Notes: generated by a model from the sequence alone, not told the origin. 64,000 nucleotides of DNA from Pedobacter sp. FW305-3-2-15-E-R2A2 (GCF_038446955.1 NZ_CP151803.1:2170001-2234000); one strand, 5' to 3'; numbered from the stretch's first letter, positions 17,710 through 27,702 are shown. Made by a program: numbers and translations.

Positions 17710-18489
17710 TTACCAATTAATTTTCTCTTTGCTGATAAAGGCAGCAACACCTTTTTTGAAATCGGCACTTTCTCTAACCCTTGCATTGATCTGTACAGCG
17801 AGTGAAAGGCTGTTTTCCAATTCCGGGTTGGTGGTTTGCCCAATCAGTTGTTTGGTTACCATTAACGAATTTGCAGAGGCTTCAGTACACAAACTTAATG
17901 CAAATTCTTTCACTTTAAGATGAATATCCTCCTTGTTTGTTACAAAAGTAATCAGACCATAGTCGAATGCCTGCTGTGCAGAGAACAATTCGCCGGTAAA
18001 CAGGATTCTTTTGGCAATGGTTTCTGACGTTTTTCTAAGCAGAAAGCAGGATACAATTGCAGGTACAAAACCCAGTTTCACCTCGGTATAACCAAAGCTC
18101 GCCTCAGGAACAGCGAAGGTAATGTCACATACGGTAGCTAATCCACACCCTCCGGCGATGGCATGCCCTTCCACCTGGGCAATAACTACCTTGGGTAAAT
18201 AGTAAATGGTGGTAAACAAGCGTTTCAGATTTTCTGAATCTGCCAGGTTTTCCTCATAGCTGTTTTGTTGCAACTGCTGAAGATAGGCCAGGTCAGCTCC
18301 TGCACTGAAGGTTGTTCCATTCGCCCTGAGCACAATCACTTTAACCTCTTCATCTTCTGAAGCGCGTATTAAGGTTTCTGTTAACAGGCTCACCAGCTCC
18401 GGATTTAAAGCGTTGCGCTTTTCGGGGCGGTTAATGGAGATGGTCGCAATGCGTTGTTCAACTGAATATAAAACTAAAGGCGCTGTCAT
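17710..18489 (-). CDS. Enoyl-CoA hydratase/isomerase family protein
   Basis: This is a 259-residue crotonase-fold enzyme. The two oxyanion-hole segments are visible: FSAGADLAYLQQ and HAIAGGCGLATVCD. A catalytic-type glutamate lies in FGYTEVKLGFVP. The sequence pattern recalls methylglutaconyl-CoA hydratase (leucine degradation), but substrate cannot be fixed from sequence. It is the first gene of the operon that runs into the secreted protein, LTA-synthase-like and DPP4 genes. Its upstream region borders a repeat element. Confidence 0.87.
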   Translation of the reverse strand: MTAPLVLYSVEQRIATISINRPEKRNALNPELVSLLTETLIRASEDEEVKVIVLRANGTTFSAGADLAYLQQLQQNSYEENLADSENLKRLFTTIYYLPKVVIAQVEGHAIAGGCGLATVCDITFAVPEASFGYTEVKLGFVPAIVSCFLLRKTSETIAKRILFTGELFSAQQAFDYGLITFVTNKEDIHLKVKEFALSLCTEASANSLMVTKQLIGQTTNPELENSLSLAVQINARVRESADFKKGVAAFISKEKINW

Positions 18490-18579
18490 GATCGTTCGTG
18501 AATAAATATTTATTTACACCAAAAGTAAATAAACTAAGTCAAAGACGTATCATACACGTTGATATATGGCTGCGGGAAC

Positions 18580-18720
18580 GCTCTATACTTACTCTTGGGT
18601 TGGAAGGTGGTTGGGAGGTGGTTGGAAGATTATTGCAAGGCTAAAACAACCTTACAGAGGCTTCGAACCACCTCCCGATAGCCTTCCAATGGCCTTCCAA
18701 CCTAAGAGCAAGTATAGAGC
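18580..18720. repeat. 141-bp imperfect palindrome
   Basis: The outer arms (18580-18607 and 18693-18720, 28 nt each) match at 26 of 28 positions when one is reverse-complemented. They begin and end with GCTCTATACTT / AAGTATAGAGC. Inner arms 18599-18623 and 18666-18690 also pair in a second register. The left arm carries GGTTGG-type short repeats. No ORF with coding character covers it. The shape suits a mobile palindromic repeat or MITE-like element. The rest of 18490-18773 shows nothing else. Confidence 0.75.
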
Positions 18721-18810
18721 ATATATAGAGGATTGTCTAGTCCAGAGCCGGACGAGACAGCCAAAAGACAGCTTGTCCATTCCTAAAAAGGCTATACAAA
18801 AAAACAGTGT

Positions 18811-19353
18811 ATGGAAATAACAGAAACAGAATTTATCATTTCAGAAAGAAGGAGTAAAAATCAGCGTTATGACAAGCGATTAATAGCGCATATTGTGGAG
18901 CTCGAAGCCCAAGGCGTTCCCCGTAGAGATCTTATGGAAGAATACGGTATGTCAAGCAGCACGCTTGTAGAATGGCTGGGAAACTCGGGTTTATCGGGTT
19001 CAAAACGTAAATCCTATACACCGTCAGAAAGACGTTCGGTAATTCGGGCGGTAGAAAACGGTATGAGCATTCGGGAGGCCCAGGTTTCATATAATATTTC
19101 CCATCCAAGTATTATAAGACACTGGATCAAGAAAAATAAGGAAGAAAATGTAGAGATTAGCCTTCTCAAACCTCTAGAAGTGGCCAAAAACACGACAACT
19201 GATTCCAGTAGTACAGAACTCGAAGCTTTACAAAAAGCTTTGGCAGAGGCCAATTTGAAAATCCAGGCCCTTGATACTCTGATCGATATTGCAGAAGAAC
19301 AGCTTAAAATCGACATCAGAAAAAAGTCTGGTGCCAGGCAGTCATCAAAATGA
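18811..19353 (+). CDS. IS3-family OrfA (DNA-binding subunit)
   Basis: This 180-residue protein has two helix-turn-helix segments (about 20-60 and 70-115) and a C-terminal leucine-rich coiled coil (about 128-165), as in IS150-group OrfA. It binds the terminal repeats. Its last codons overlap orfB by 4 nt (ATGA). A slippery heptamer near the end allows synthesis of the OrfAB transposase fusion. Confidence 0.9.
   Translation: MEITETEFIISERRSKNQRYDKRLIAHIVELEAQGVPRRDLMEEYGMSSSTLVEWLGNSGLSGSKRKSYTPSERRSVIRAVENGMSIREAQVSYNISHPSIIRHWIKKNKEENVEISLLKPLEVAKNTTTDSSSTELEALQKALAEANLKIQALDTLIDIAEEQLKIDIRKKSGARQSSK
19320..19326 (+). promoter_or_regulatory. -1 frameshift slippery site A_AAA_AAG
   Basis: Six A and one G are phased so that the codons of OrfA read AAA AAG. 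This is the canonical IS3 slippage heptamer. The -1 frame is open from here through the orfB start, so slippage gives an uninterrupted OrfAB fusion. Confidence 0.85.
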
Positions 19354-20285
19354 AACAGGACTTCCCAAAACTTGGGATCAGGTTGCTGTGCAGACTGTTT
19401 GGCAAAACAAGACATGCGTATTACGACCACCAGTGGCGAGTACAGGATGAGGGTTTAAAAGATGAGATCATTTTGCAGCATGTACTGCGTATTCGGGAAA
19501 AGCAAAAGCGAATAGGTACGTTGAAACTGCATTTTATGCTGCAGGAAGTGTTGTCAGCGCACGATATTAAAATTGGAAGGGACTATTTATTTCGCCTAAT
19601 GCGGGAGCATGGCCTCCATATCAGAACACGAAAAAGGAAAGCGGTGACAACTAATTCAAGGCATTGGATGCGAAAATATAATAACCAGATCAAGGAATTG
19701 ATCATCCACCGTCCCGAACAGGTCTGGGTAAGTGATATTACTTATATTCAGTTGACAAAACAGTGGGGATATCTAAGCCTTATCACAGATGCCTATTCTA
19801 AAAAGATCATGGGATGGGCTTTTAGGACTGATTTATCTGCTCAAGGATGTATAGACGCGCTTGATATGGCTGTCAAAACACGTAAACACCCCCAAGATCA
19901 GCTCATACATCATTCTGATCGGGGATCACAATATTGTAGTAAAAACTATGTGGACCTGCTTACCGAAAATCAGGTAGCAATAAGCATGACTGAAAATGGA
20001 GACCCTTATGAAAATGCAATAGCAGAACGGGTAAATGGAATATTAAAAGCGGAGTTTGATATGCATAGTTCTAAAGCAAGTTTTAAAGAAACAACAAAGA
20101 GAATCAGAGAGAATATTCAAACTTATAACCAACTAAGACCGCATGCAAGCTGTGATTATCTCACACCAGAACAGGCGCATCTTAAACGGGGAATCTTTAA
20201 GAAAAGATGGAAGCCTAAAAAGTACAAAACAAAGGAAAATCAAACTTGTATAACCCGATCAGGAATAACAAATTTGAGTGTATAG
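19350..20285 (+). CDS. IS3-family OrfB (DDE transposase catalytic domain)
   Basis: This 311-residue protein has a HTH_21-type N-terminal region and an rve integrase core. The catalytic residues are D129 (VWVSDITY), D190 (HHSDRGSQY) and E226 (NAIAERVNG), with 35 residues between the second Asp and Glu: a complete DD35E triad. It is expressed with OrfA through a -1 frameshift or by translational coupling at ATGA. Confidence 0.95.
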   Translation: MKQDFPKLGIRLLCRLFGKTRHAYYDHQWRVQDEGLKDEIILQHVLRIREKQKRIGTLKLHFMLQEVLSAHDIKIGRDYLFRLMREHGLHIRTRKRKAVTTNSRHWMRKYNNQIKELIIHRPEQVWVSDITYIQLTKQWGYLSLITDAYSKKIMGWAFRTDLSAQGCIDALDMAVKTRKHPQDQLIHHSDRGSQYCSKNYVDLLTENQVAISMTENGDPYENAIAERVNGILKAEFDMHSSKASFKETTKRIRENIQTYNQLRPHASCDYLTPEQAHLKRGIFKKRWKPKKYKTKENQTCITRSGITNLSV

Positions 20286-20305
20286 TCAATTTAAAATTAA
20301 TTCAA

Positions 20306-20366
20306 TAACCTGTATAGCCATACACGGATAAGACAGCTTCAGAACCGCTTTTAACTATACAGGTTC
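20306..20366. repeat. 11-bp inverted repeat at the right IS boundary
   Basis: AACCTGTATAG and CTATACAGGTT form a perfect 11-bp inverted repeat that spans the right end of the IS. The left copy lies inside the IS right terminal repeat and the right copy in flanking DNA. The flanking copy may reflect target preference. A third GCTCTATACT follows at 20374-20383. The remaining DNA to 20556 has no convincing gene. Confidence 0.5.
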
Positions 20367-20556
20367 TAAGCAGGCTCTATACTCGGTGCTAACTCGGTCA
20401 GAAGCGTGTTAAAGGCGGGTAAGCAACTGGTATAAAATGAGCTTGAAACGTGTATTCCTGCAAGCGGTCGGCTCCCGGTTTTAGGCGAGGTCAAACCATG
20501 ATGCCGAAGCGCTGAAAACTTAATTTTCCTTTCCCCTTTTTTACCAAAATTGAGGC

Positions 20557-22365
20557 TCATGGAGGGACCAGTTTTACGAACTTTATTTGATGTTGATCCA
20601 AAGCTGGTTGGATGAAATAGACAAACGCTTTATCGCCCTGCTTTAATGTCGTACAGATCGTGGCATGATTGGAAAACAGGTAAGCTGTTGCCTGCTGTTT
20701 AGGGATCTTAAATTTAATGATTTTTCTTTGATGGTAGACAACCAACTGATCATAACTAAGGCAACTTTGTAAAACCAGAAATGATGCGATTGCTGCGAGC
20801 AATGCTCTTTTTTGAAGATGAACACCCGCCAGAACCAGAAAAATTAAGGCGGAACACAACCATACCAACTCCATTTTGCTGATCCAGATGCCCGATAAAC
20901 TGGCGAAAGGGAGGTTTGCAATCCACTGAAGGCCCAGATTCGTAAAATTGATCAGCCATTCAAAAAGAGGCGCCAGGAAACTAAAACCAGGAAAGAGCAG
21001 GAGGATTCCGAGATACATCAGCAATGCAATGGGAAGCACAATAAACAGGTTGCTGAGTAGAAAATACAGCGGGAACTGATGAAAATAATAAACAGAAGCG
21101 GGAAAGGTAAAAAGCTGGGCTGCAAAGGACATCGCCATCAGTCCCCATAACTTGTGGAGCCATTTGTTTTCAATATACCAGCATTGCTGGATTTTGGGCT
21201 GCAGATAAATTAAACCGGTAACGGCTAAAAAGGAAAGCTGAAAACCAACATCCCAAAGGAGAAAAGGATTGTAAACCAGGATGAAAAAGGCGCTGAAAGC
21301 GACAATATTATAGCTATTTGCCGGCCTGGAGGATGATTTGGCAACCAGAAACACCGAAAGCATCAGCACAGACCGAAGTACCGAAGGGGAGAGTCCGGTT
21401 AACAGCGCATAAAACCAAAGGAGGGGAAGGATCAGGATCAGTTTCAACAGTTCCTTTTTTTTGAGGGGATTCAGGAAACCTAATAAAACATTTAGAACCA
21501 TATAAATCAAGCCCACATGCATGCCTGACACGGACAATGCATGAATGGTGCCTGTTTTGGAATAAATATCCAGGGTTTCCTTACTCAAATCTGTACGGTA
21601 ACCCAGAATTAGTGTGGAGGCCAGGGCGATGGCCTCCTTACTTTTGATCAGACCGGTGTACCGTTTTACCTGTTTCTTCCTGAGCTCTAAAGCGAATCTC
21701 AGGACTGGGTTGCCATTATTTCCTCTTATTTTTAAGTATTGGTGTGCTTTGAGGAAAGTTTGCTGATAGATGTTTTGTGCGGCGAGCCAGGACTTAAAAT
21801 CAAATTCGGAGGGTTGATCCGGGGGCTTGACTTCCGAAAATCTGGAAGCGATGATCAGTTCGTCCCCATAACCCAGCTTCAATGAAGCTGCAAGAGGCAT
21901 TTTTAGAGCGACCATGATGCTTCCTGAAACAGGAGTAGAAAGGAGATATTTCCCTCGCTGATCAGACGCTGCCTTGACCTGGTAGGCTAACAATACACTG
22001 GCTTTGAACCTCAATAGCCCGCCCTTATATTGAGGCTCATCATTGATCCTCAGCTTCAAATACCCGGAAGGGATTTTTGTGAAATAATCAGGTTTTAGAA
22101 ATTGGCAATGGCTCCTGCAGGATAATCCACCAAAAAAGAAAAGAAGCAATTGGAAAACGAATCCGGTAAAGGTTTTGAAATGATAAGCTTTGAATTCCTT
22201 ATAGTAGCTGTTTATGATCAGCAGGATGATAAATAAGCCCAGATTGATCCAGATTAAAACTTTGCTGCTAAGGATGGAATTAAAGTCGTAGAAATAGATA
22301 ATTCCGGCAGCATAAGGAATCAGCATACTCAAAAAGGTTAAGGCATTTCGATAAGGAAAACTCAT
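20557..22365 (-). CDS. comEC: ComEC/Rec2 family DNA-uptake channel protein
   Basis: This 602-residue membrane protein has about ten hydrophobic segments. It shows the competence domain hallmarks, including TGTIHALSVSGMHVGLIY and LTGLSPSVLRSVLML. An OB-like DUF4131 region is at about 60-190. The C-terminal metallo-beta-lactamase domain of longer ComEC proteins is absent. Only about 80 residues follow the last helix. It should form the inner-membrane channel for incoming single-stranded DNA. It lies 3 nt after a helix-hairpin-helix/beta-barrel gene, which supports a DNA-related role. Confidence 0.9.
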   Translation of the reverse strand: MSFPYRNALTFLSMLIPYAAGIIYFYDFNSILSSKVLIWINLGLFIILLIINSYYKEFKAYHFKTFTGFVFQLLLFFFGGLSCRSHCQFLKPDYFTKIPSGYLKLRINDEPQYKGGLLRFKASVLLAYQVKAASDQRGKYLLSTPVSGSIMVALKMPLAASLKLGYGDELIIASRFSEVKPPDQPSEFDFKSWLAAQNIYQQTFLKAHQYLKIRGNNGNPVLRFALELRKKQVKRYTGLIKSKEAIALASTLILGYRTDLSKETLDIYSKTGTIHALSVSGMHVGLIYMVLNVLLGFLNPLKKKELLKLILILPLLWFYALLTGLSPSVLRSVLMLSVFLVAKSSSRPANSYNIVAFSAFFILVYNPFLLWDVGFQLSFLAVTGLIYLQPKIQQCWYIENKWLHKLWGLMAMSFAAQLFTFPASVYYFHQFPLYFLLSNLFIVLPIALLMYLGILLLFPGFSFLAPLFEWLINFTNLGLQWIANLPFASLSGIWISKMELVWLCSALIFLVLAGVHLQKRALLAAIASFLVLQSCLSYDQLVVYHQRKIIKFKIPKQQATAYLFSNHATICTTLKQGDKAFVYFIQPALDQHQIKFVKLVPP

Positions 22366-22368
22366 CCG

Positions 22369-24408
22369 CTAAAACTGATAGCGTACCTGAAATTTCAGGT
22401 CCGATTTTGTACTTCCCATGATCTCATCCAGACCAGAACCAATAACCGTTTTATCGCCATAAAAATACAGGGCGTACCTTCCCCAAAGATCTAGCGACCT
22501 CAGTAAACGGTAGCGGAGGTTCAGATAGGTTCTGATGCCCTTACCATAATAGCCACCGGAACCTGAACCTGACAATACATCATCTTCATAAGCATAAATC
22601 CGGGAATTGTAAGAAACGGTATTAAAATAAGCGAGTCTGACATTGCCTGATAATTTTGAAGATAAGGGCGAATAATCAAGGTCCTGGTATAGGAGATAGC
22701 CCAATTCTGCATTTTTTCTGCCCTTCTGATATTGCAGGAGTTCTATGCGTTGCTGTGACTTGAATTTTCTATGAAATTGCCAGTTACATTCCAGTCGGTA
22801 GTTTGTTTTTAGTAAGGAGACAAGCGCCGGGACGAGACTTCCGGCATCTGGGTTCTGTTGTTTGTGTTCCGTTTTAAACCGGGCAGTAATCTGGAGCTTT
22901 TTAGTCGGCGTATACCTTAACTGAGCCAATACCTCGAATCCGGAGGAAGCAGAATCTACCCTGTATTTTAGCCATGGAAACTTAAAGTAATCGAAGTAAA
23001 CTGAAAGCTTCCAATGGGAATGAGGACTGAAATTTAATCCCAGATAGGCACCCTTCTCGTTGGCCGTTTCTGAGGCTTCGCCTATCGCCTGACTAAAGAA
23101 ATTATGGTGATCCTTTCCGTAATTTCTATAGACAAAGACCGCAGACCAGTGGGGAGAGATACTGGCCATCAATCCCTGCAGGATGGCAGTGCCTCCAGGA
23201 AAACTCCGGGATACCTCCCCGTAAAAATAAACGTTCCGGAAGGTATAATTGTAATGAAAGCCAATATTGCTGAGCTTATCTCCCGAAAAATGATACTTCT
23301 TGTAAGCTGGGGTACCATTGGTAAATGGATATCCATAACCGGATTGATAAGCTGTAAAACCTGCGCTGAACTGCTCACCCAGATATTGCAGGGCAAGGCC
23401 ATAGACCTGCTGACTAAGTGTTTTTCTGTTCTTTAGCTCTGTCTGAGTCCGGTGAAGACCACTTTCGCTAATGGTGCTGAGGCTAATGCTGCCATCCGGC
23501 ATGATCTTCAGGCTGGCATCACGCTTTCTGTAAGAAAAAAATGGACTAAAGGAGAGATTGCCGTAGAGTTGAACCGTGCCGGCAATGCCCCTGAAAAATG
23601 AACCTTCATTAGTGGAAGTATAGGTTTTCAGACCGACATCTTTACTCGCTACGCTGGTCACATCCGGACCTTTTCCAAAAGAAAATCCAGACCAAAGGCT
23701 AAGTCCTTGTCCGAATTGCAGGCTATAATCTCCGATGACCAGCTTGCGGATGCGCCGGTATTTATAAAGGGCAATATTTCCGGAAAGAAAATCTATGGCC
23801 TGCTTTGCGTTAAACAGGCTTTCTCCGGCGTCTTTCTTCAAAAGCAGCGACGCGGACAGCAGTTCTGAATATTGATATTTATAACGCAGCAGCAGTTTAT
23901 CAGGGCTCCCAAGGTATCGGCTTCCGGCCAGGTTTCGGAAACCTTTTTGTTGTTCCAGAAGCCTGCCATATCTGAACATGATCTGACTGCTGCCCTGTTG
24001 GTAGAGGCTCTTCAGGTTTAGCTGACTATATGCGGTGGCAGGATTCAAGGTCACGAAGGGCAGGAGCCGGTCTATCGTTTCCAGATCGAAATCGGGAATG
24101 GACTGTAATTCGAGCAGGTCTATTAACTTACCATTCAGCGAGAGATATCTGAAAAAGCTGCTGATTTGAAGCGGAGATAAGCAAATCAGCTTCTTTAAAT
24201 CCTCCGGATGGGTATGGTTCAGGTCTACCGGATGTTTCCTGAAAAAATCAAGCTGATCTGTAACGTCAGAAAGGTCTTCTTCCTCATTCCCATTTTCGGC
24301 AAGGCTTTCTTTAAGGTCTTTTACCTGTTCCCCTTCCTGTGCGGAGAGGGGAAGGGCTGAGGAAGTCAGAAGGAGGAGGAAGAGCAATCGAAGTGAAGCT
24401 GGCATCAT
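22369..24408 (-). CDS. Helix-hairpin-helix plus beta-barrel outer-membrane-type protein
   Basis: This 679-residue secreted protein has a signal peptide ending LSAQ. An N-terminal region (about 50-125) contains ComEA-like helix-hairpin-helix repeats (VDLNHTHPEDLKKLICLS, LELQSIPDFDLETIDRLLPF). The remaining ~540 residues look like a barrel of alternating aromatic strands ending in LKFQVRYQF. HhH motifs bind DNA without sequence preference. Combined with the barrel and the adjacent comEC, this suggests an outer-membrane DNA-binding or uptake role; that is inference. ATG at 24408 is used; the next codon is also ATG. Confidence 0.8.
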   Translation of the reverse strand: MMPASLRLLFLLLLTSSALPLSAQEGEQVKDLKESLAENGNEEEDLSDVTDQLDFFRKHPVDLNHTHPEDLKKLICLSPLQISSFFRYLSLNGKLIDLLELQSIPDFDLETIDRLLPFVTLNPATAYSQLNLKSLYQQGSSQIMFRYGRLLEQQKGFRNLAGSRYLGSPDKLLLRYKYQYSELLSASLLLKKDAGESLFNAKQAIDFLSGNIALYKYRRIRKLVIGDYSLQFGQGLSLWSGFSFGKGPDVTSVASKDVGLKTYTSTNEGSFFRGIAGTVQLYGNLSFSPFFSYRKRDASLKIMPDGSISLSTISESGLHRTQTELKNRKTLSQQVYGLALQYLGEQFSAGFTAYQSGYGYPFTNGTPAYKKYHFSGDKLSNIGFHYNYTFRNVYFYGEVSRSFPGGTAILQGLMASISPHWSAVFVYRNYGKDHHNFFSQAIGEASETANEKGAYLGLNFSPHSHWKLSVYFDYFKFPWLKYRVDSASSGFEVLAQLRYTPTKKLQITARFKTEHKQQNPDAGSLVPALVSLLKTNYRLECNWQFHRKFKSQQRIELLQYQKGRKNAELGYLLYQDLDYSPLSSKLSGNVRLAYFNTVSYNSRIYAYEDDVLSGSGSGGYYGKGIRTYLNLRYRLLRSLDLWGRYALYFYGDKTVIGSGLDEIMGSTKSDLKFQVRYQF

Positions 24409-24461
24409 AATGCCTAATCACTATATTATTTCTCTTAATAAAAAATTATTTAACTAATAAT

Positions 24462-24797
24462 TTATATTTCCTCGTTTAGCTTTAGCAAGAAATCTTTTAG
24501 TTTCTCCAGTGAAGCAATGATCTTTTGGTTTTCTTTTACTTCGGAAGTATTGTTCTTTAAATGCTCTTTAGCTCCTTTAAGGGTAAAGCCCTTATCGTCT
24601 ACAAGGTGGAAAATGATTTTTAAGTTTTCAATGTCTTCAGGGGTAAATAAACGGTTGCCCTTCTTGTTTTTTTTAGGTTGCAAAACGTCAAATTCCTTTT
24701 CGTAAAAGCGGATCTGTGATGCATTTACGCCAAACATTTCGGTCACCTCACCCATCGTATAATACATTTTATTAATTTCCCGTTCTTTGTAAGGCAT
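24462..24797 (-). CDS. MerR family transcriptional regulator
   Basis: This 111-residue protein has a MerR-type winged helix at the N-terminus (about 12-80: YYTMGEVTEMFGVNASQIRFYE, LFTPEDIENLKII) and a short helical tail for dimerisation. There is no C-terminal effector domain. It lies 53 nt upstream of the HhH/comEC pair on the same strand and may control it. Start codon choice is uncertain, as ATGs at 24797 and 24764 are both possible. Confidence 0.88.
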   Translation of the reverse strand: MPYKEREINKMYYTMGEVTEMFGVNASQIRFYEKEFDVLQPKKNKKGNRLFTPEDIENLKIIFHLVDDKGFTLKGAKEHLKNNTSEVKENQKIIASLEKLKDFLLKLNEEI

Positions 24798-24885
24798 AGT
24801 TTGATCTTGATTATTAGTGGTTTACGGCTTTTATATAAAGTGTTCAAATGTAAAGGGATTTTAGTAGAATACCGCAATAAAATTT

Positions 24886-24893
24886 TAATTTTG
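24886..24893 (+). promoter_or_regulatory. Bacteroidetes -7 promoter element for alaS
   Basis: TAATTTTG matches the TAnnTTTG consensus of the Bacteroidetes primary sigma factor, 23 nt before the alaS ATG. No clear TTG -33 element was seen. Confidence 0.5.
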
Positions 24894-24915
24894 TTCACCA
24901 TTAATATAGAGAAGG

Positions 24916-27621
24916 ATGACAGCTAAGGAAATCAGACAGGCATACTTAAAATTTTTTGAATCGAAACAACATCATATCGTTCCATCTGCACCAATTGTAG
25001 TGAAAAACGATCCTACGCTGATGTTCACTAATGCAGGAATGAATCAGTTTAAAGATTTGTTCCTTGGAGAAGCACCGATAAAATACCCACGGGTAACAGA
25101 TACACAACGTTGTTTACGTGTTTCCGGTAAACACAATGACCTGGAAGAAGTAGGGATTGATACCTATCACCATACCATGTTCGAAATGTTGGGTAACTGG
25201 AGCTTTGGGGATTACTTCAAAAAAGAAGCCATCGCCTGGAGCTGGGAATTATTGACAGAAGTATACAAAATCCCTAAGGATAAACTATATGTTTCCATCT
25301 TTGAAGGAGACGACAAAGAAGGATTACCAAGAGATACCGAAGCGTATGAACTTTGGAAACAATTTGTTCCTGAAGAAAAGATCATTCTTGGAAACAAGAA
25401 AGACAACTTCTGGGAAATGGGAGATACTGGTCCCTGCGGACCGTGTTCAGAAATCCATGTAGATTGCAGGAGCGAAGAAGAACGTAAAGCCGTTAACGGA
25501 AAAGACCTGGTGAATGCAGATCACCCACAGGTGATCGAAATCTGGAACAATGTATTTATGCAGTTTAACCGTCTGAAAGATGGTTCACTACAACCCTTGC
25601 CTGCACAGCATGTGGATACAGGAATGGGATTTGAACGTCTGGTACGGGTGTTACAGGAGAAATCTTCTAACTACGATACCGATGTGTTTCAGCCATTGAT
25701 CCAGTTTATTGCAAGGCATGCAGGAATTGCCTATGGTACAGACGAAAAAACCGATATCGCGATGCGCGTGATGGCCGATCATATCCGTGCGATTTCTTTT
25801 GTCATTGCAGACGGACAATTGCCCTCGAACAATAAAGCGGGTTATGTGATCCGTAGAATCCTCCGCCGTGCGGTAAGGTATGCTTATACCTTCCTGAACC
25901 TGAAAGAACCTTTCTTAAACCAGTTGGTACCAGTATTGGCGGAGCAGTTTAAAGGGGTATTTGATGAGTTGGTTTTACAACAGGACTTTGTACAAAAAGT
26001 AGTACTGGAGGAGGAAGTTTCCTTCCTGAGAACTTTGGCTACAGGTATTCAGCGCTTTGAAAATTACACGAAAAAACAAGGCGAATTGCTGATGTCAGAA
26101 AATGCCATCGAACTGGAGAAATCTTTTGAAGACAACTGGGTGTACAGCATCTTAAAAGACCAGATGGTAATTTCGGGAGAGTTTGCTTTTGAATTGAACG
26201 ATACTTATGGTTTCCCAATAGATTTAACGGAATTGATGGCCAGAGAACAACGCTGGACTGTTGATATGGTGGAATACAATAAGGCATTGTTACTGCAGAA
26301 GGAAAGGTCAAGAGCGGCAACGGCTGTAGATACGGGCGACTGGATCGTGGTGAATGCCGAGCTCGAGACAGATTTCGTAGGCTACGATGATTTTGAAGTA
26401 GAAACACAAATTATAAAATACCGTAAAGTGAGTGCAAAAGGCAAGGAGCAATATCAGATTGTGCTGAGCAAAACGCCATTCTATGCGGAAAGTGGTGGTC
26501 AGGTAGGAGACACAGGGCGATTGGAAGACCATAGCCGTTTGTTCTTTGTAGAGGTTACAGATACCAAAAAAGAGAATGGCGTAATCGTTCATTATACCGA
26601 TACGTTACCTGAAGATTTGGATGGTTTATTCTGGGCAGTGATAGACGAAGACAAACGCTTATTGTCGCAAGACAACCATACGGCAACACATTTACTTCAT
26701 GCGGCGCTTAAAAAGGTGCTTGGAAGCCACGTGAATCAAAAAGGTTCCCTGGTTAATCCGGATTACCTGCGTTTCGATTTCTCACATTTTGCAAAGATCA
26801 GCGATGATGATTTAGCAGAGGTAGAGCATTTGGTGAATCAAAAAATCAGAGAGAATATCCCTTTGAAAGAACAAAGAGACATCCCTTACGATCAGGCGAT
26901 CTCCAGTGGAGTAACGGCTTTATTTGGAGAGAAATATGGTGATTTTGTACGTGTCATCACTTTTGATGATCATTATTCAAAAGAGCTTTGTGGAGGTACA
27001 CATGTTCAGGCAACCGGCCAGATCGGATATTTTAAAATCATCTCGGAAAGTGCTGTTGCAGCAGGGGTAAGACGTATTGAAGCGATTACGGCTGACAAGG
27101 CAGAAGCTTTCATTTTAGACCAGAACAGAGAACTGAATGAGCTAAGAGCATTGCTTAAGGGAAATAAAGATTTGAAATCAGCAGTTGCTGCATTGCTGGA
27201 AGAAAATTCCAAACTGAAGAAAGAGGCAGAAAAAGCAGTAGGGGAGCAATCTGCAAACCTAAAGCATGAAATTGTTCATCACCTTAAAACCATCAATGGG
27301 GTAAACCTGATTGCTACTCATGTGGACCTGCCAAATGCAGATGCAGTGAAGAATCTGGCTTTCGCAGTGAAAGACCTGGTAGATGACCTTTTCCTGGTGT
27401 TTACGACTTTGATCGAGGATAAACCGGGAATTACAGTGATGCTTTCAGAAAACCTGATCAAGGATAAAGGCTTAAATGCTTCGAATATCGTCAGAGAACT
27501 GGCTAAAGATATTCAGGGTGGTGGTGGCGGTCAGCCGTTTTATGCAACGGCTGGTGGTAAGAATAAGGAGGGTTTAACCTCCGTTCTGGCTAAAGCAGCG
27601 GATTTAATCCCGGCATCATAA
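24916..27621 (+). CDS. alaS: Alanyl-tRNA synthetase
   Basis: This 901-residue class II synthetase has full-length architecture. The aminoacylation domain (about 1-460) has the [11 protein letters not shown] motif. The editing domain has HTATHLLH and CGGTHV zinc ligands (about 590-710). An oligomerising C-Ala domain ends in the glycine-rich [14 protein letters not shown]. It charges tRNA-Ala and deacylates mischarged Ser/Gly. It is a single gene with its own promoter and terminator. Confidence 0.98.
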   Translation: MTAKEIRQAYLKFFESKQHHIVPSAPIVVKNDPTLMFTNAGMNQFKDLFLGEAPIKYPRVTDTQRCLRVSGKHNDLEEVGIDTYHHTMFEMLGNWSFGDYFKKEAIAWSWELLTEVYKIPKDKLYVSIFEGDDKEGLPRDTEAYELWKQFVPEEKIILGNKKDNFWEMGDTGPCGPCSEIHVDCRSEEERKAVNGKDLVNADHPQVIEIWNNVFMQFNRLKDGSLQPLPAQHVDTGMGFERLVRVLQEKSSNYDTDVFQPLIQFIARHAGIAYGTDEKTDIAMRVMADHIRAISFVIADGQLPSNNKAGYVIRRILRRAVRYAYTFLNLKEPFLNQLVPVLAEQFKGVFDELVLQQDFVQKVVLEEEVSFLRTLATGIQRFENYTKKQGELLMSENAIELEKSFEDNWVYSILKDQMVISGEFAFELNDTYGFPIDLTELMAREQRWTVDMVEYNKALLLQKERSRAATAVDTGDWIVVNAELETDFVGYDDFEVETQIIKYRKVSAKGKEQYQIVLSKTPFYAESGGQVGDTGRLEDHSRLFFVEVTDTKKENGVIVHYTDTLPEDLDGLFWAVIDEDKRLLSQDNHTATHLLHAALKKVLGSHVNQKGSLVNPDYLRFDFSHFAKISDDDLAEVEHLVNQKIRENIPLKEQRDIPYDQAISSGVTALFGEKYGDFVRVITFDDHYSKELCGGTHVQATGQIGYFKIISESAVAAGVRRIEAITADKAEAFILDQNRELNELRALLKGNKDLKSAVAALLEENSKLKKEAEKAVGEQSANLKHEIVHHLKTINGVNLIATHVDLPNADAVKNLAFAVKDLVDDLFLVFTTLIEDKPGITVMLSENLIKDKGLNASNIVRELAKDIQGGGGGQPFYATAGGKNKEGLTSVLAKAADLIPAS

Positions 27622-27675
27622 GTTGCAGGAATAAAATTTTCAATTGATATAAAAAGACCGGTAATGAACCGGTAA

Positions 27676-27702
27676 TGGCCGGAAGAAATTCCGGCCTTTT
27701 TT
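27676..27702 (+). terminator. Intrinsic terminator of alaS
   Basis: GGCCGGAA and TTCCGGCC form a perfect stem with a short loop, followed by six or more T. It lies about 55 nt after the alaS stop. Confidence 0.9.

Larger units (their letters stand above)
18774..20335 (+). mobile_element. IS3-family insertion sequence (IS150-like), complete
   Basis: The 1562-bp element has 25-bp imperfect terminal inverted repeats (18774-18798 and 20311-20335, 17 of 25 matching). Each begins TGTC and the inner nine positions are identical. A 3-bp direct repeat GCT flanks it (18771-18773 and 20336-20338), the target duplication usual for IS3. It has two overlapping ORFs with a programmed frameshift site. All parts look intact, so the insertion is probably recent and the element may be active. 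Confidence 0.85.

Noticed and set aside
20366-20560. Minus-strand ORF of 64 codons downstream of the IS
   Set aside because: It lies in repeat-rich intergenic DNA, starts inside the comEC end, and has no recognisable motif; likely chance.
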